Shown piece by piece: positions 1-9,085 of a stretch of 64,000 nucleotides of DNA. Source of the stretch: Aminivibrio pyruvatiphilus. GTDB lineage: Bacteria; Synergistota; Synergistia; Synergistales; Aminobacteriaceae. The position numbers were made by a program, and so were the translations under genes. The DNA lies in the NCBI RefSeq assembly GCF_004366815.1, contig NZ_SORI01000004.1, positions 142,910-206,909 of the forward strand, in the 5' to 3' direction. Numbering within the stretch: the first letter of the stretch is position 1; every line of letters begins with the position of its first letter. A model generated the notes under the pieces. That model made no database searches, was not told the origin of the DNA, and saw only the letters and a list, made by a program, of their open reading frames with translations.

Positions 1-867
1 GAGCCGGAACTCGCTCTCGGAGAGGACGTCGCCCTTTGCAAAGGGAAGGTGGACGGCGGCGATGACCACGAAGGCCTCCTGGTTTCCGGCCATGGCCCGT
101 TCGATTTCAAAGGTGTCGCCGTGGCGCTTCCGGTGACGCTCAACTTCAGACGCTGATACCACGGCACCTACAGCGCAGGAAGGGTCATCGGGAATGGTGA
201 CGAAGGTGAAGGCGGTCTCCACCTTGAAGCTCTCGTCGCCGTACTCCGTCTTGAACCGGGAGACCTGCCCCGCGGAGAGAAGGTCGTCCTCGTTCACGGG
301 GACGTCGTCCACGGTGACGATGCGGAAGGCTTCCTCGGCCTTGAACTTGGGATCGTAGTGGCTGTGGATGCGGACCTCGCTCTCGGAGAGCACGTCGTTC
401 TTCCGGGCAAGGTCGATCCGCCGTCCCTCAATGACCACCTTGTAGGCGGCCTCCCGCCGGCGGGTGGGGGCGAAGTAGACCACATTCACCAGGTCCTTGA
501 TGGTGCAGCCCAGCAGCAGGCTGAGCCTGCTCGGGATGCCCTGGAGGTACCAGACGTGCACCACCGGCGCGGCAAGCTCGATATGGCCCATGCGCTCCCG
601 GCGGACCCGGTTGTCGGTGACTTCCACGCCGCAGCGGTCGCAGATGATCCCCTTGAACTTGGGGCTGCTGCGCTTGTATTTTCCGCAGGCGCACTCATAG
701 CTCTTGATGGGGCCGAAGATGCGCTCGCAGAAGAGTCCGTCCTTTTCAGGCCGGAGGGTCCGGTAATTGATGGTCTCGGGCTTCTTCACCTCTCCGCTGG
801 AGAGTTCCCGTATTCTTTCCGGGCTTGCGAGCTTGACCCGCACCCCGAGTATTTCCCTTCGGGCCAA
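1..867 (-). CDS. rpoC: DNA-directed RNA polymerase subunit beta' (5' part, runs off window)
   Basis: This is the N-terminal 289 codons of the beta' subunit of RNA polymerase; the rest lies beyond position 1. The translation has the family's opening blocks: the [13 protein letters not shown] segment, [12 protein letters not shown], the zinc-ribbon cysteines in YECACGKYK and CDRCGVEV, and [10 protein letters not shown]. The start is a TTG (865-867) preceded by an AGGGGA-like ribosome site; no ATG fits the conserved N-terminus. After about residue 120 the protein carries a lineage-type insertion with repeated DVLSESE-like segments. The oddity is context: rpoB normally lies directly upstream, but the DNA behind this start (868-1738) has no rpoB reading frame. 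Confidence 0.95.
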   Translation of the reverse strand, partial: MARREILGVRVKLASPERIRELSSGEVKKPETINYRTLRPEKDGLFCERIFGPIKSYECACGKYKRSSPKFKGIICDRCGVEVTDNRVRRERMGHIELAAPVVHVWYLQGIPSRLSLLLGCTIKDLVNVVYFAPTRRREAAYKVVIEGRRIDLARKNDVLSESEVRIHSHYDPKFKAEEAFRIVTVDDVPVNEDDLLSAGQVSRFKTEYGDESFKVETAFTFVTIPDDPSCAVGAVVSASEVERHRKRHGDTFEIERAMAGNQEAFVVIAAVHLPFAKGDVLSESEFRL

Positions 868-1525
868 CGGTCTTCATCCCCTATTTTTGTAGGTTCAACA
901 TACTCAACAAGAGCTCCTCCAAATTCCACATCTTCGCTTTAAAAATAAGGACTCAAATTTTCGGAGAGTATTCAAGCTATTGCATTGGATCGCTCGAGCA
1001 ATATCACGAGCGGGATTCGATGGTTACCGTACAACGAGAATGTTCTGTCGGTCATTAACCCTCCGAAAAATAATGTATGCATTTTGTATTTGTGGCACTC
1101 ATTGGATTGTGTAAGAAAAGAATCCTCGCTATTGCAGGATTCTTATGAATTGAATGGACTCTCGGCTCTCACATAAGTAAGTATACCTTAATTCTCGAAA
1201 TTTTAGGAGTGTTGGTCTTCTGAATAATTCTAAATTCACCCTAAACAGAGTCTTCATTCCTTTAAAGACAGGTCAGGACAAATCAATCGACAAACTTCCC
1301 AGCGGTTCTTTTTGCGTCCACGGAGTCTTTTTCAGCATCTGAATTAATCTGAACACTATACGAAAAATCGGTCTTGCTTCTTGAACGTTGGTGTTCCGTA
1401 ATGTAGAATAAAACCGTTGCGGGGGGCGGATGTGGTGTTACAAAGTGGTGTTACAAAACGGCACAACGGGTTTTTGAAGAATGCAGTGTTTGCAACGACT
1501 TATAAAAAGAGAGGAAAATGGTAAT

Positions 1526-1544
1526 GAATCCCTCCTTCTCCGCC
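1526..1544 (+). repeat. tRNA 3'-end-like fragment, possible attachment-site scar
   Basis: The 19 bases ending in cctccttctccgcca look like the T-arm end, acceptor strand and CCA tail of a serine-type tRNA. No matching 5' half (a GGAGAAGG-type acceptor strand) lies upstream, so this is not a complete tRNA. A terminator follows 25 bases later, as often seen behind tRNA genes. Such scraps arise when an integrase recombines into a tRNA 3' end. The reading as an att scar is inference. Confidence 0.35.
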
Positions 1545-1569
1545 ATTTATTTCGCCTTTATAATGGATC

Positions 1570-1612
1570 AAACGGAGGAAAAGTGACTAAACACTTTTCC
1601 TCCGTTTGTTTT
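1570..1612 (+). terminator. Rho-independent terminator
   Basis: A perfect 16-bp inverted repeat (1570-1585 with 1592-1607) with a 6-base loop, followed by gttttt. There is no gene upstream on the plus strand, so it either ended a lost transcript or shields the gene at 1739. Confidence 0.8.
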
Positions 1613-1738
1613 TGAGCAGCGTATACCGGGAATAGGTGCTGCGGTACAGTCAACCCTGTCCTTTCGGTTGTTTCTTTCCCTGCTTTTCGATATCCTGTAC
1701 ACGGTATTTCCGGCAAATTTTTCCGGGAGGTTGATCTC

Positions 1739-2242
1739 ATGCCAAAAAAGGACCATGCAAATCGCGCAATTGTTTTCTCTGCGTTTTTTCTTCTCTGCCT
1801 TTCGGCTGTGTCCGCATGGGCTTCCGTTTCCCAGGGGCTCGCCGAGCGGCTTGACCTTTTCCGTGACCGGAACTGGGTGTACAACAACGTAGGCAAGCCG
1901 GATTCCGTTGACTGGAATACGACCTTCAAGGCAGAGCTTGAAATGTACAGAATCTCAGGTTCATCGTATTTTGACTGGTATTTTGTGTCATATGGCCTTG
2001 ACGGAACAATCGATGTTTTGGGGCAAATTTACAAGAAGGGGTACATGTCGGGATATGAGGTCTGTGACGAGCTTGAATCCCGGGGAGGTTTCCCCGCCGG
2101 CACGACAGGGCTTGGGAAGATATTCAGGATACAGCACACACGAACGGGAAAATCCATCCGGGTTGCCGTACAGGACAATAAAAAGCTCGGACAAACGGTG
2201 GTGTACATGCTGACGCAGGATGCCTGGGAGAGGGTCAACTGA
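1739..2242 (+). CDS. Exported protein of unknown function (167 aa)
   Basis: I do not recognise the family. The protein starts with a basic stretch (MPKKDHANR) and a hydrophobic core, with a plausible signal peptidase site after AWA near residue 28, so it should be exported. The mature part (about 140 residues) is mixed alpha/beta with many aromatic residues and no cysteine pair beyond a single Cys. The start is supported by GGGAGG eight bases upstream. It is monocistronic: a terminator precedes it and an imperfect hairpin (2254-2285) follows. Confidence 0.75.
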   Translation: MPKKDHANRAIVFSAFFLLCLSAVSAWASVSQGLAERLDLFRDRNWVYNNVGKPDSVDWNTTFKAELEMYRISGSSYFDWYFVSYGLDGTIDVLGQIYKKGYMSGYEVCDELESRGGFPAGTTGLGKIFRIQHTRTGKSIRVAVQDNKKLGQTVVYMLTQDAWERVN

Positions 2243-2500
2243 TCAATGTAATCATGAACTCCCTGTTTTCCGGCAGGAGTTCATCACAGGTTCCGCCCAG
2301 GGAAACGCACATCTCCGCGAGCATGGGAAAAATGCCGAAATCCTTTGTGGGCCGGGGTAATCGTCTTTATTGATGAACACCCTTTCCCCGGAACTCAAAT
2401 GTTGTATTATTACCCGTAGGAAAGTTTATTCCGGTCCCTGCGGAGACGGTGCGGTTTCGGGAGCAAGGCGACGGGTTTCATTCTGAAAGGAGTGCGTTTT

Positions 2501-3511
2501 ATGCGTAAGGTTGTGCTGTGCGTTCTTCTTGGTGCCCTTTTCTTCATTCCGGCCTTCTTCTCCGGCTGCGCGGCAGCGGCGCCGGAAGTGACTCTCCGCT
2601 TTGCAGGGCAGTTTCCTGAGGGGCATACCGCTACCACCCTCATGCGGCAGGTAGCGGAGGAAGTGCTGGCAAAAACGGGGGGACGCGTGGAGATCCGGGT
2701 CTTTCCCGACAACGAGCTTGGGGATTATACCCTGGTGTACGAGGAACTGATCCGCGGGTCCATCGATATGGCCGCGATTACGGTGCCGAGCCAGTTTGAC
2801 CCGAGGCTGGAGATCGCCTACATCAACTGTATCGTCCGGACCTTTGACGGGGCAAGGAGGCTTTTTGCCCCTGACGGATGGCTTTTTCACAAGATGGACG
2901 AGCTTCATACCCGCCTTGGGGTGAAGCTTCTCGGATTTCAGATGGAAGGGTTCATCGGCATCGGCAGCACGAAGCCGGTGAATGAACCCCTGAATCCGGA
3001 GGTCAAGAAAGGTATTTTGCTGCGCATCCCGAACATGGAGGTTTTCAAGCTCGGTGCGGAGGCCATGGGCTACCGGACGATCACCATCCCCTGGGACGAG
3101 GTTCGGGGATCCCTCCAGAACGGTTTTGCCGAGGGGGTCAACGGCATGACGCCCACGGCGGCGTACACCATGCTGAAAGGCGTGCTGAAATACTGGTACG
3201 ATCTCCGGTATTCCATGGAGAATCTGAATTACATGATCAGCCTGAAGACGTGGGAAAATCTGAAGGAAGAAGACCGCGCGGTCATTGCCGAAGCCTGTTC
3301 GAAGATAACCGCCCTGAGCATTTATCTGGCTGAAAAGGACCAGGAAAAGCACCTCGGCCTTCTGAGGGAGGCCGGCGTGGAAGTTCATACCTATTCCAGG
3401 GAAGAGCTGGCGCCTGTTTTCTCAAAGGTTTCGGCGACGTGGGAGCGGCTGGCCGATAAATTGTCGGCTGAGCTTATCGAAGAGTTTATCAGGGAATACG
3501 CCGAGAAGTGA
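2501..3511 (+). CDS. TRAP transporter solute-binding lipoprotein, DctP family
   Basis: This is a periplasmic binding protein of a tripartite ATP-independent (TRAP) transporter, which captures small organic acids or related anions for a DctQM permease. The 336-residue length is typical of DctP. It has a lipoprotein signal with Cys23 as the likely lipidated residue (FFSGC). The family's features are present: VTLRFAGQFPEGH near the mature N-terminus, GGRVEIRVFPDNELGD, and a central block with an arginine in LRIPNMEVF that fits the carboxylate-binding position. ATG at 2501 has AAAGGAG eight bases upstream, better than an upstream GTG. No DctQ or DctM gene is adjacent, so it is an orphan here. Substrate cannot be read. 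Confidence 0.88.
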   Translation: MRKVVLCVLLGALFFIPAFFSGCAAAAPEVTLRFAGQFPEGHTATTLMRQVAEEVLAKTGGRVEIRVFPDNELGDYTLVYEELIRGSIDMAAITVPSQFDPRLEIAYINCIVRTFDGARRLFAPDGWLFHKMDELHTRLGVKLLGFQMEGFIGIGSTKPVNEPLNPEVKKGILLRIPNMEVFKLGAEAMGYRTITIPWDEVRGSLQNGFAEGVNGMTPTAAYTMLKGVLKYWYDLRYSMENLNYMISLKTWENLKEEDRAVIAEACSKITALSIYLAEKDQEKHLGLLREAGVEVHTYSREELAPVFSKVSATWERLADKLSAELIEEFIREYAEK

Positions 3512-3527
3512 TTCCCGCTCCATGGAA

Positions 3528-3575
3528 GAAACAACAAGGGCGGAACCCGTTGCCGGGTTCCGCCCTTGTTGTTTC
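3528..3575. terminator. Bidirectional hairpin terminator
   Basis: A perfect 22-bp stem (3528-3549 with 3554-3575) around the loop ttgc lies between the convergent dctP-like gene and the GTPase-like gene. It can end transcription from both sides. Confidence 0.85.
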
Positions 3576-3599
3576 TTCGATTTCAGGGCCCCTAAATGA

Positions 3600-6308
3600 C
3601 TATTTCCAGGGAGATTCCGGAAGGTCCATGTCCAGTTTTATGGTGAGGGAGTTGCCTCCGCTCTTCAGAGTTCCGCTGAGCTTTTCGTAGCCGAAGATTC
3701 CGCCCGCGTCCACTGCGACGTTGAAGACTTCCTTGTCCGAGCCGAGAACGCCCCCTGTTTCGATCCCGACGAAGGTGAAGCGGGATTCCACGTCCCAGGT
3801 GAATTCGTGCTTTTCGCCGAAAACGGGCCGGACCTCGTTGTCCACCGTTTTTGTCTCGAGCAGTACTGCGCCGTTCTTTTTCAGGAGAATCTTCATGTCG
3901 GGAGTGTCGAGAAGCGAATCGGCTGCGGTGAAGTCGCCGCCGACGAGGGTCAGGACGGCCTTGACCCCGTTGATCACGGCATCGAGGAACACGACAGCCT
4001 TTTCTGCTTCTGCAGCTTCTTCCGAATCCGGCCAGAGGGCGGCAAAAGCCTTCAGCGTTTCGGAGACCGCTGCCATGTCTTCTTTGTTTTTGGATGATTT
4101 GAGCCCTTCGAAGGCTGTTTTGCAGACAGAGAGGTGGGCCTGGCGAAGTTCCTGAAGTTTTGTGCCCTGGACTTCAGCCGCTTCCGCCACCGCACCGTCT
4201 CCGAATGCCCCGAGCCCGGCCTTTTCAAGCCTGGCGGTGAGGGTTTCGACAGAGGAGGCAAACAGCCCCCTTGCCCCTGCAAAGTCCTTCTTTTCCGCAA
4301 GGGCGGCAGCTTCTCCGGCGATTTTCTCCCATTCGGAAGTCACGAGCCTGGAAAATGTTTTTTCGAAACTTTGGGCCACTTCTTCCTTTCCGGCCGGGTA
4401 GTCCGTCCAGGAGAGGTCCAGGTCGGACAGCCTCGCCCCAAGGGCTTCAAGAGATTCGGCAGCCTCTATGCCTGCGGAGACGCCCGCGGCTTCGTTCTTT
4501 GCAATGGCGAGAATGCGGTCAGAGAGGGTCTTCTTTGCTGCGTCAGGCATTTCCGGATGCCGTGAAAGAGCGCCCCGGATGGCATCGCTGTCAGCGTTCC
4601 CGTCCCCGGCAAGGGTTTCGGCAAGGCGCATATACTGGTCTTCCAGAGCGGTTGAGAGGGTCTTGCGTGTGCTTTCAGGAAGATCTTCCCTCTTCAGAAG
4701 GGCCTGGAGTTTCCCAATCCCATCTTCGGGGGTCAGGGCGGAGGCCTCCTGAACCCATGCGGCTCCCCTGTCGGTCCACCTGGCGGAAATCATGTCCTTC
4801 CAGGCTGCGCTCCGGTCGGCGATGAGTTTTTTCAGCTCCTCCGATGTGTTGGGGTTGTCTGAAAGCTTTGCGGCAGAGGCAACGAAAGCCTCCGCTTCTT
4901 CGATGTCAGCGTCAGGTCCGGCCATGTCAGCCCAGAAGGAGAAGAGCTCGGCAGCCTTCTGCTCTCCTTCGGTCTTCCACTGTTCGGGAAGCTTTGGCAG
5001 AAAATCAAGCCAGCTCTCCAGGAGGCTGTAGGCTTCGCCCGCATTTCCGGCTGTATCTGCGGTGCTGCCTGCCGTTTTTCCGAGAAGGGCCTGTCCCGCT
5101 TCGAAGTACCACCGGAGGGACTGGATCCTGTCATAGTTGGCCTGGTTCACGGTCCGGAAGGGGGAATTTGCAAGGTACTTCTCCACTTTTCCCGATGCGT
5201 CCAGGTACTGCCCGGACTTCACATCAGGCATTTTGGCGGTGTCAAGGTCCCGGATCAGCGGCAGAAGGCTGTCGAACTGCGCCTGTTCGTGGGCTTTAAG
5301 AATGCTGCTCCGGAAGGCTTCCTTGTCCGCTCCCCCCCGCAGGGCCGAGGGAATGAGAGGGATGGGATCGGGAAAGACGTAGCTCTTCCCGAAAGAATCC
5401 ACTATCTTGAGGGCATCCTCGTGTCTGGAAGCCGCCATGAGCTTCCGGGCCTCGCTTTTTGTGCCGCTCCACCTGTAGTGGCTCATGCCCCAGGTGGCCG
5501 CCGTTGATACGACGAGAAGGGCTGCTACCGCGAGGACGGCGGACCTGATCTTTTTGCGTTCGTGCTCCTGGCTGCTCATCATTTTGTAGAGTTCCTCCAT
5601 TGGTTTTATGACATTCTGGGGCTCATATTCTTTCGGAAGGGTTTTCTGGTCCGGCCATTTGCCGATGGAAATTACCCTGAAAGCCTTGAGATCTCCGCCG
5701 CTGCCGGAAAGAAAGGCTGACAGGGCGGAAGACTTCTGCCGGTCTTTGCCCAGGACTTCTATCATTTTCTCTGTAAGCTGTTCGACGGAAACGTCGGGGA
5801 CGGTGTCCCCCCTGGTGAACAGGAAGACTACCGGTATTTTCCGGCCGCCGCTCCACCGGGAAGAATGGTTTTCGAGAAGAAAGGAGAGGGCTTCCTGAAA
5901 TGTCCCGTTTTCCCGGAGAATTCTCTCCGGATTTTTCATCAGGTCGTCGGCCGGGAGGAAAAAGAGCACGCCGTCCGCGGATTTCAATTCGGGAAGGAAC
6001 TTGTGGTCCTGCCAGTCGCGCCTTTTTTTTGATCCGCCCTCCGGCACGTCGATAAAGCTGACGTCCATATCAAGGGGAATCACAGAATAGGCGATGAGAT
6101 CCTTTTTTGCCTTCTCTTTCACCGGGACCTGCTGCTTGAAGAGTGTCCGGATGATCCGACCGACTTCCCCGGAAGCTTCCGGGGTGTTCAGAGATACGGG
6201 CTTGCCCTGACCGAGATTGGTGACGAGATTAAAATAAGAACTCAAAAAGACGGTTTTTCCGGCGCCGGATGCGCCCATGATCGCAATCCTGTACTTTTTT
6301 TTGGCCAT
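3600..6308 (-). CDS. Membrane-anchored GTPase-like protein with long helical region (902 aa)
   Basis: The N-terminal domain (about residues 1-235) is a P-loop GTPase-like fold. It has a Walker A motif GASGAGKT at residues 12-19, a DVPEGG segment near residue 87 in the place of the DxxG switch, and TRGD at 165-168 in the place of the guanine-specifying [NT]KxD. One transmembrane helix follows (about 254-275, after a basic KKIR stretch). Residues 280-770 are mostly alpha-helical and rich in Ala and Glu, resembling degenerate helical repeats. The last 130 residues look beta-rich. Topology suggests a cytoplasmic GTPase and an external helical domain. The start has GGAGGG eight bases upstream. It is a single-gene unit. 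I do not recognise a named family; relation to TRAFAC-type GTPases is tentative. Confidence 0.75.
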   Translation of the reverse strand: MAKKKYRIAIMGASGAGKTVFLSSYFNLVTNLGQGKPVSLNTPEASGEVGRIIRTLFKQQVPVKEKAKKDLIAYSVIPLDMDVSFIDVPEGGSKKRRDWQDHKFLPELKSADGVLFFLPADDLMKNPERILRENGTFQEALSFLLENHSSRWSGGRKIPVVFLFTRGDTVPDVSVEQLTEKMIEVLGKDRQKSSALSAFLSGSGGDLKAFRVISIGKWPDQKTLPKEYEPQNVIKPMEELYKMMSSQEHERKKIRSAVLAVAALLVVSTAATWGMSHYRWSGTKSEARKLMAASRHEDALKIVDSFGKSYVFPDPIPLIPSALRGGADKEAFRSSILKAHEQAQFDSLLPLIRDLDTAKMPDVKSGQYLDASGKVEKYLANSPFRTVNQANYDRIQSLRWYFEAGQALLGKTAGSTADTAGNAGEAYSLLESWLDFLPKLPEQWKTEGEQKAAELFSFWADMAGPDADIEEAEAFVASAAKLSDNPNTSEELKKLIADRSAAWKDMISARWTDRGAAWVQEASALTPEDGIGKLQALLKREDLPESTRKTLSTALEDQYMRLAETLAGDGNADSDAIRGALSRHPEMPDAAKKTLSDRILAIAKNEAAGVSAGIEAAESLEALGARLSDLDLSWTDYPAGKEEVAQSFEKTFSRLVTSEWEKIAGEAAALAEKKDFAGARGLFASSVETLTARLEKAGLGAFGDGAVAEAAEVQGTKLQELRQAHLSVCKTAFEGLKSSKNKEDMAAVSETLKAFAALWPDSEEAAEAEKAVVFLDAVINGVKAVLTLVGGDFTAADSLLDTPDMKILLKKNGAVLLETKTVDNEVRPVFGEKHEFTWDVESRFTFVGIETGGVLGSDKEVFNVAVDAGGIFGYEKLSGTLKSGGNSLTIKLDMDLPESPWK

Positions 6309-6593
6309 CCCCTATTCCCTCCATACAGTTGTCTATGCAAAGTCCTATACCGACAGCATCCGCCATGACGCAGGGAACAACGGGGAAGAGTCGGAAGGAT
6401 CCCTCTTCTTCCCCCAAAAAGAATACCATAGATTCGGGAATATCAGCAATTTTTCTGATACCATCGGTTCCCTCCTTTCCACTGAAAGCTTGTTGGCTGC
6501 ATGAATTGATGCTATATTACAAAAGGTTTAAAAAGCGGAGACGGGAAGCATCATGGGAAATTTTTCGCTTCAAAATAAAGGAGGATCGGAAAA

Positions 6594-8576
6594 TTGAAAC
6601 GTACGCGTTGGCCTCTATCCTGGGCGGTCATTCTTCTTCTGTTTTTTCTCACGGTGCCTGCGGCGGCCTCCTATGACGCGACACTCCGGACGGCCAGGGA
6701 ATTTTTGTGGAAGACAGTCACTTCCGGGGGCGTCAGTTGCGGTTCTGTGGCTGTCATGGACGGTGGGAAAATAATCTTTTCCGATGGTTTCGGTGCCGCC
6801 GACAGGGCGGAGGGGAGAAACGCCGACGGCAGGACCAGGTTCAACATCGGCTCGACGAGCAAAATGTTCGCCGCCGCCGCGATCCTCATTCTGGCGGATG
6901 AAAACTGGCTGAATCTCGACGACCCGGTTGTACGGCATCTGCCTGAATTTGTCATGAAGGATCCGCGGTACAGGGACATCACCATACGGATGCTTTTCAA
7001 CCATTCATCCGGGCTTCCCGGTTCAACCTTCGTTTTCGGGTACAAGGCCGACGAAGACCCCCAGGCAATATTGATCGAAACTCTCAAAGAGAGCACCCTG
7101 AAGCACGATCCCGGCGCCATGGGCATCTACTGCAACGACGGGTTCACCCTGGCCGAGATGGTAGCGGAACGGGTTTCCGGAAAGCCGTTCCTCGATTTTT
7201 TAAAAGAGAAGGTTTTTGACCCCCTGGGCATGAAAGATACGGGTGCAAGCCTGGGGATTACCGGAGGAAGGCTTGCGGAATTCTACGGCGACGACGGAAA
7301 AAAATACCCCCGCGAAGTAATCACGGTCCTTGGCGCCGGAGGCCTGTCCTCTACCGTGGAGGATTTGTGCCGTTTCGCGGGCGCCTTTATCCCCGGCGGA
7401 AAATCTTTCCTTTCTCCCAAAATGCTGGAAGAGATACTCCGTCCCCAGCCGACACCCTTTGCGGCTTCACTGAAGGGACAGACCATCCTCGAAGCCTTCG
7501 GCTGGGATTATGCCCTTCTCCCCGATTATCAGGAACTGGGCTTCCAGATGGTGGGCAAAAGCGGAGGGACTACGTTCTATTCCACCAATCTCCAGATTCT
7601 TCCTTCCCGGGGTCTTGCGGCAGCTGTCATTTTCTCCGGCCACGGCCCCGCCCAGCAGGCGACTTCGAAAATTCTGGAGGCCCTTCTGAGGGACAAAAAC
7701 CTCCCGGTGCCGGGCACACCGCGGGTCATGGCTCCTGGTAGGGCTGAACCGGTTCCCGCAGAACTTCTGGCCTTTGAAGGATATTACGTGGACGCTTCCA
7801 GGGCGGCGCTTTTCGCCTTCGAAGCGGAAAAGGGGCTGCTCAACATCAGGCCCCTTCCGGGACAGGCCTCAGGGGCCTCCCCCGCTCCCCTTGTCCTCGA
7901 ATATAGCGGCGGGTATTTTCATGATTTTGAAAGAAAGGAGAAATACTATTTCACTGAGGCCGGAAATGAAATCTTCCTGGTTATGGCGGATCTTCCCCTG
8001 TACGGAACGGATATTCCCTCCTTCCAGAAGATCTCTGTCCCGGACAGGCCCAATCACCTTGCCGTCGATATGGACGGCACCGTCTGGCTGCTGCGAAACG
8101 CTTCCCCGTTTCTCCAGTCTCCGGATTTTTTGCTCGTCCGGTCATCCAGGATAGCCGAACTGCCGGGGTACATCGATTTCTTCGGAATCAAGAAAGTGGA
8201 ATCCGCGGACTATGCGGCCATTGCGGCAACCGGGTTCCGGGACCAGTCATCCCTGCACCTGTTCAGGAAGGGGAATGAAATCAGGGCGAAGGTGCTGCAG
8301 TTTGTCTTCTCGAGGGAAGATACCGCACCGGCGGCCAGGTGTGAAAAAGTGGTCATAGGGGCGGAAGGGGAAAATGAATGGAGGCGGGTTGAACAGGGGG
8401 CAATTTTCTCTTTCACGAAGCCCGCCGATGGCAGGATTATCGTTATTGCAGAAAAAGAGGATCATCCCCTGCTTTTTGACAGCATCACCGACGGGGGGGA
8501 AATCTTTGTTCCGGAAGGAAGCTACCTGTTTTTTGCCGGCCGGTCCGGTGATGTTTTTGAAATCAGCTTCAGATAG
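6594..8576 (+). CDS. Serine hydrolase, beta-lactamase (class C)/PBP4* family, exported (660 aa)
   Basis: This is an exported penicillin-binding-protein-fold serine hydrolase. A signal peptide covers about residues 1-26 (AAA before SYDAT). The catalytic SxxK is STSK at 87-90, the second motif is YCN at 179-181, HSSGLPG lies at 137-143, and GKSGGT later fits the KTG-like third motif. The catalytic domain spans about residues 30-370. The remaining 290 residues form C-terminal beta-rich domains seen in the AmpH/EstB/ParS-like members. The likely activity is a peptidase or esterase rather than antibiotic resistance. It starts at TTG (6594) with AAGGAGG nine bases upstream. It stands alone, divergent from the GTPase-like gene and ended by the hairpin at 8662-8687. 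Confidence 0.85.
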   Translation: MKRTRWPLSWAVILLLFFLTVPAAASYDATLRTAREFLWKTVTSGGVSCGSVAVMDGGKIIFSDGFGAADRAEGRNADGRTRFNIGSTSKMFAAAAILILADENWLNLDDPVVRHLPEFVMKDPRYRDITIRMLFNHSSGLPGSTFVFGYKADEDPQAILIETLKESTLKHDPGAMGIYCNDGFTLAEMVAERVSGKPFLDFLKEKVFDPLGMKDTGASLGITGGRLAEFYGDDGKKYPREVITVLGAGGLSSTVEDLCRFAGAFIPGGKSFLSPKMLEEILRPQPTPFAASLKGQTILEAFGWDYALLPDYQELGFQMVGKSGGTTFYSTNLQILPSRGLAAAVIFSGHGPAQQATSKILEALLRDKNLPVPGTPRVMAPGRAEPVPAELLAFEGYYVDASRAALFAFEAEKGLLNIRPLPGQASGASPAPLVLEYSGGYFHDFERKEKYYFTEAGNEIFLVMADLPLYGTDIPSFQKISVPDRPNHLAVDMDGTVWLLRNASPFLQSPDFLLVRSSRIAELPGYIDFFGIKKVESADYAAIAATGFRDQSSLHLFRKGNEIRAKVLQFVFSREDTAPAARCEKVVIGAEGENEWRRVEQGAIFSFTKPADGRIIVIAEKEDHPLLFDSITDGGEIFVPEGSYLFFAGRSGDVFEISFR

Positions 8577-8661
8577 GCGCCGAATCTTTTTCTGAATCAG
8601 GCCATTGTCCTATAAATGTGTAAGTGTTGCATTGAATGACGGTTTTCGTCACAAAAAAGCA

Positions 8662-8691
8662 GCGGCTTCCTGCCGGCAGGAAGCCGCCGTT
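8662..8691. terminator. Bidirectional hairpin terminator
   Basis: A perfect 26-base palindrome (gcggcttcctgcc and its complement) is flanked by A-tract and T-tract, between convergent genes. It serves the serine hydrolase and the YbjQ-like gene. Confidence 0.85.
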
Positions 8692-8717
8692 TTTTCTGCT
8701 GGAACTCCAGGGGAGAC

Positions 8718-9050
8718 TTATTTCTCGAGCTTTACGGCCGTCCCGTACCCGATCACTTCCGCCGCTCCGGAGGAAACGCTGGTCGTGGAGAGCCTGAACC
8801 CGAGCACCATATCCGCTCCGGTTTTCACCGCCTGTTCGGCAATTCGTTCCATCACCAGGGCTACAGACTGGTCGATCATGGCCCGGTACTGGTTCAGCTC
8901 GCCGCCGATGGTCCAGTTTTTCAGGTTGGAAGAGAGGTCCTGGACGATGGACTTCGAGAGGCAGCAGGACGCAGTCACGCAGCCAAGGTATTCGTATTGC
9001 CTTCCGGGAAGACTGTCCACGGTCAGCACCGGAACGTTGATTTTCGGCAT
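8718..9050 (-). CDS. YbjQ/UPF0145 (DUF74) family protein
   Basis: A 110-residue member of the YbjQ family, small proteins that form pentameric rings and have no established function. The family signature is seen as YEYLGCVTASCC near the N-terminus, a helical middle (ERIAEQAVKTGADMVLGFRL) and the closing VIGYGTAVKLEK. The unusual TASCC, with two adjacent cysteines, replaces the more common TG.A segment. I chose the ATG at 9050 because AGGAG lies eight bases ahead and the product matches family length. In-frame ATGs at 9083 and 9089 are alternatives, and the latter overlaps the upstream stop as ATGA. It is therefore translationally close-coupled to the large membrane protein upstream. Confidence 0.8.
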   Translation of the reverse strand: MPKINVPVLTVDSLPGRQYEYLGCVTASCCLSKSIVQDLSSNLKNWTIGGELNQYRAMIDQSVALVMERIAEQAVKTGADMVLGFRLSTTSVSSGAAEVIGYGTAVKLEK

Positions 9051-9085
9051 TTTTCCTTCTCCTGTTCCTTTATCTCGATTCATGG

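Larger units (their letters stand above)
868..1738. other. AT-rich gene-free region between rpoC and the next gene
   Basis: No credible gene is visible in these 870 bases. They are clearly richer in A+T than the flanks. They contain a 13-bp tandem duplication (1432-1444 and 1445-1457, unit gtggtgttacaaa), a fragment resembling the 3' end of a tRNA (1526-1544), and a strong terminator (1570-1612). A 63-codon frame at 985-1176 starts at TTG, has no ribosome site and no family-like features, so I do not call it. Confidence 0.6.

Noticed and set aside
985..1176. 63-codon gene in the AT-rich stretch
   Set aside because: TTG start without ribosome site, no homology-like features, and low complexity of surrounding DNA.
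1526..1544. Complete tRNA-Ser
   Set aside because: Only the 3' end is recognisable; there is no 5' acceptor strand, D arm or anticodon arm upstream.
6594..8576. Antibiotic-resistance beta-lactamase
   Set aside because: The fold motifs are those of broad serine hydrolases, and the long extra C-terminal domains are not found in resistance enzymes.
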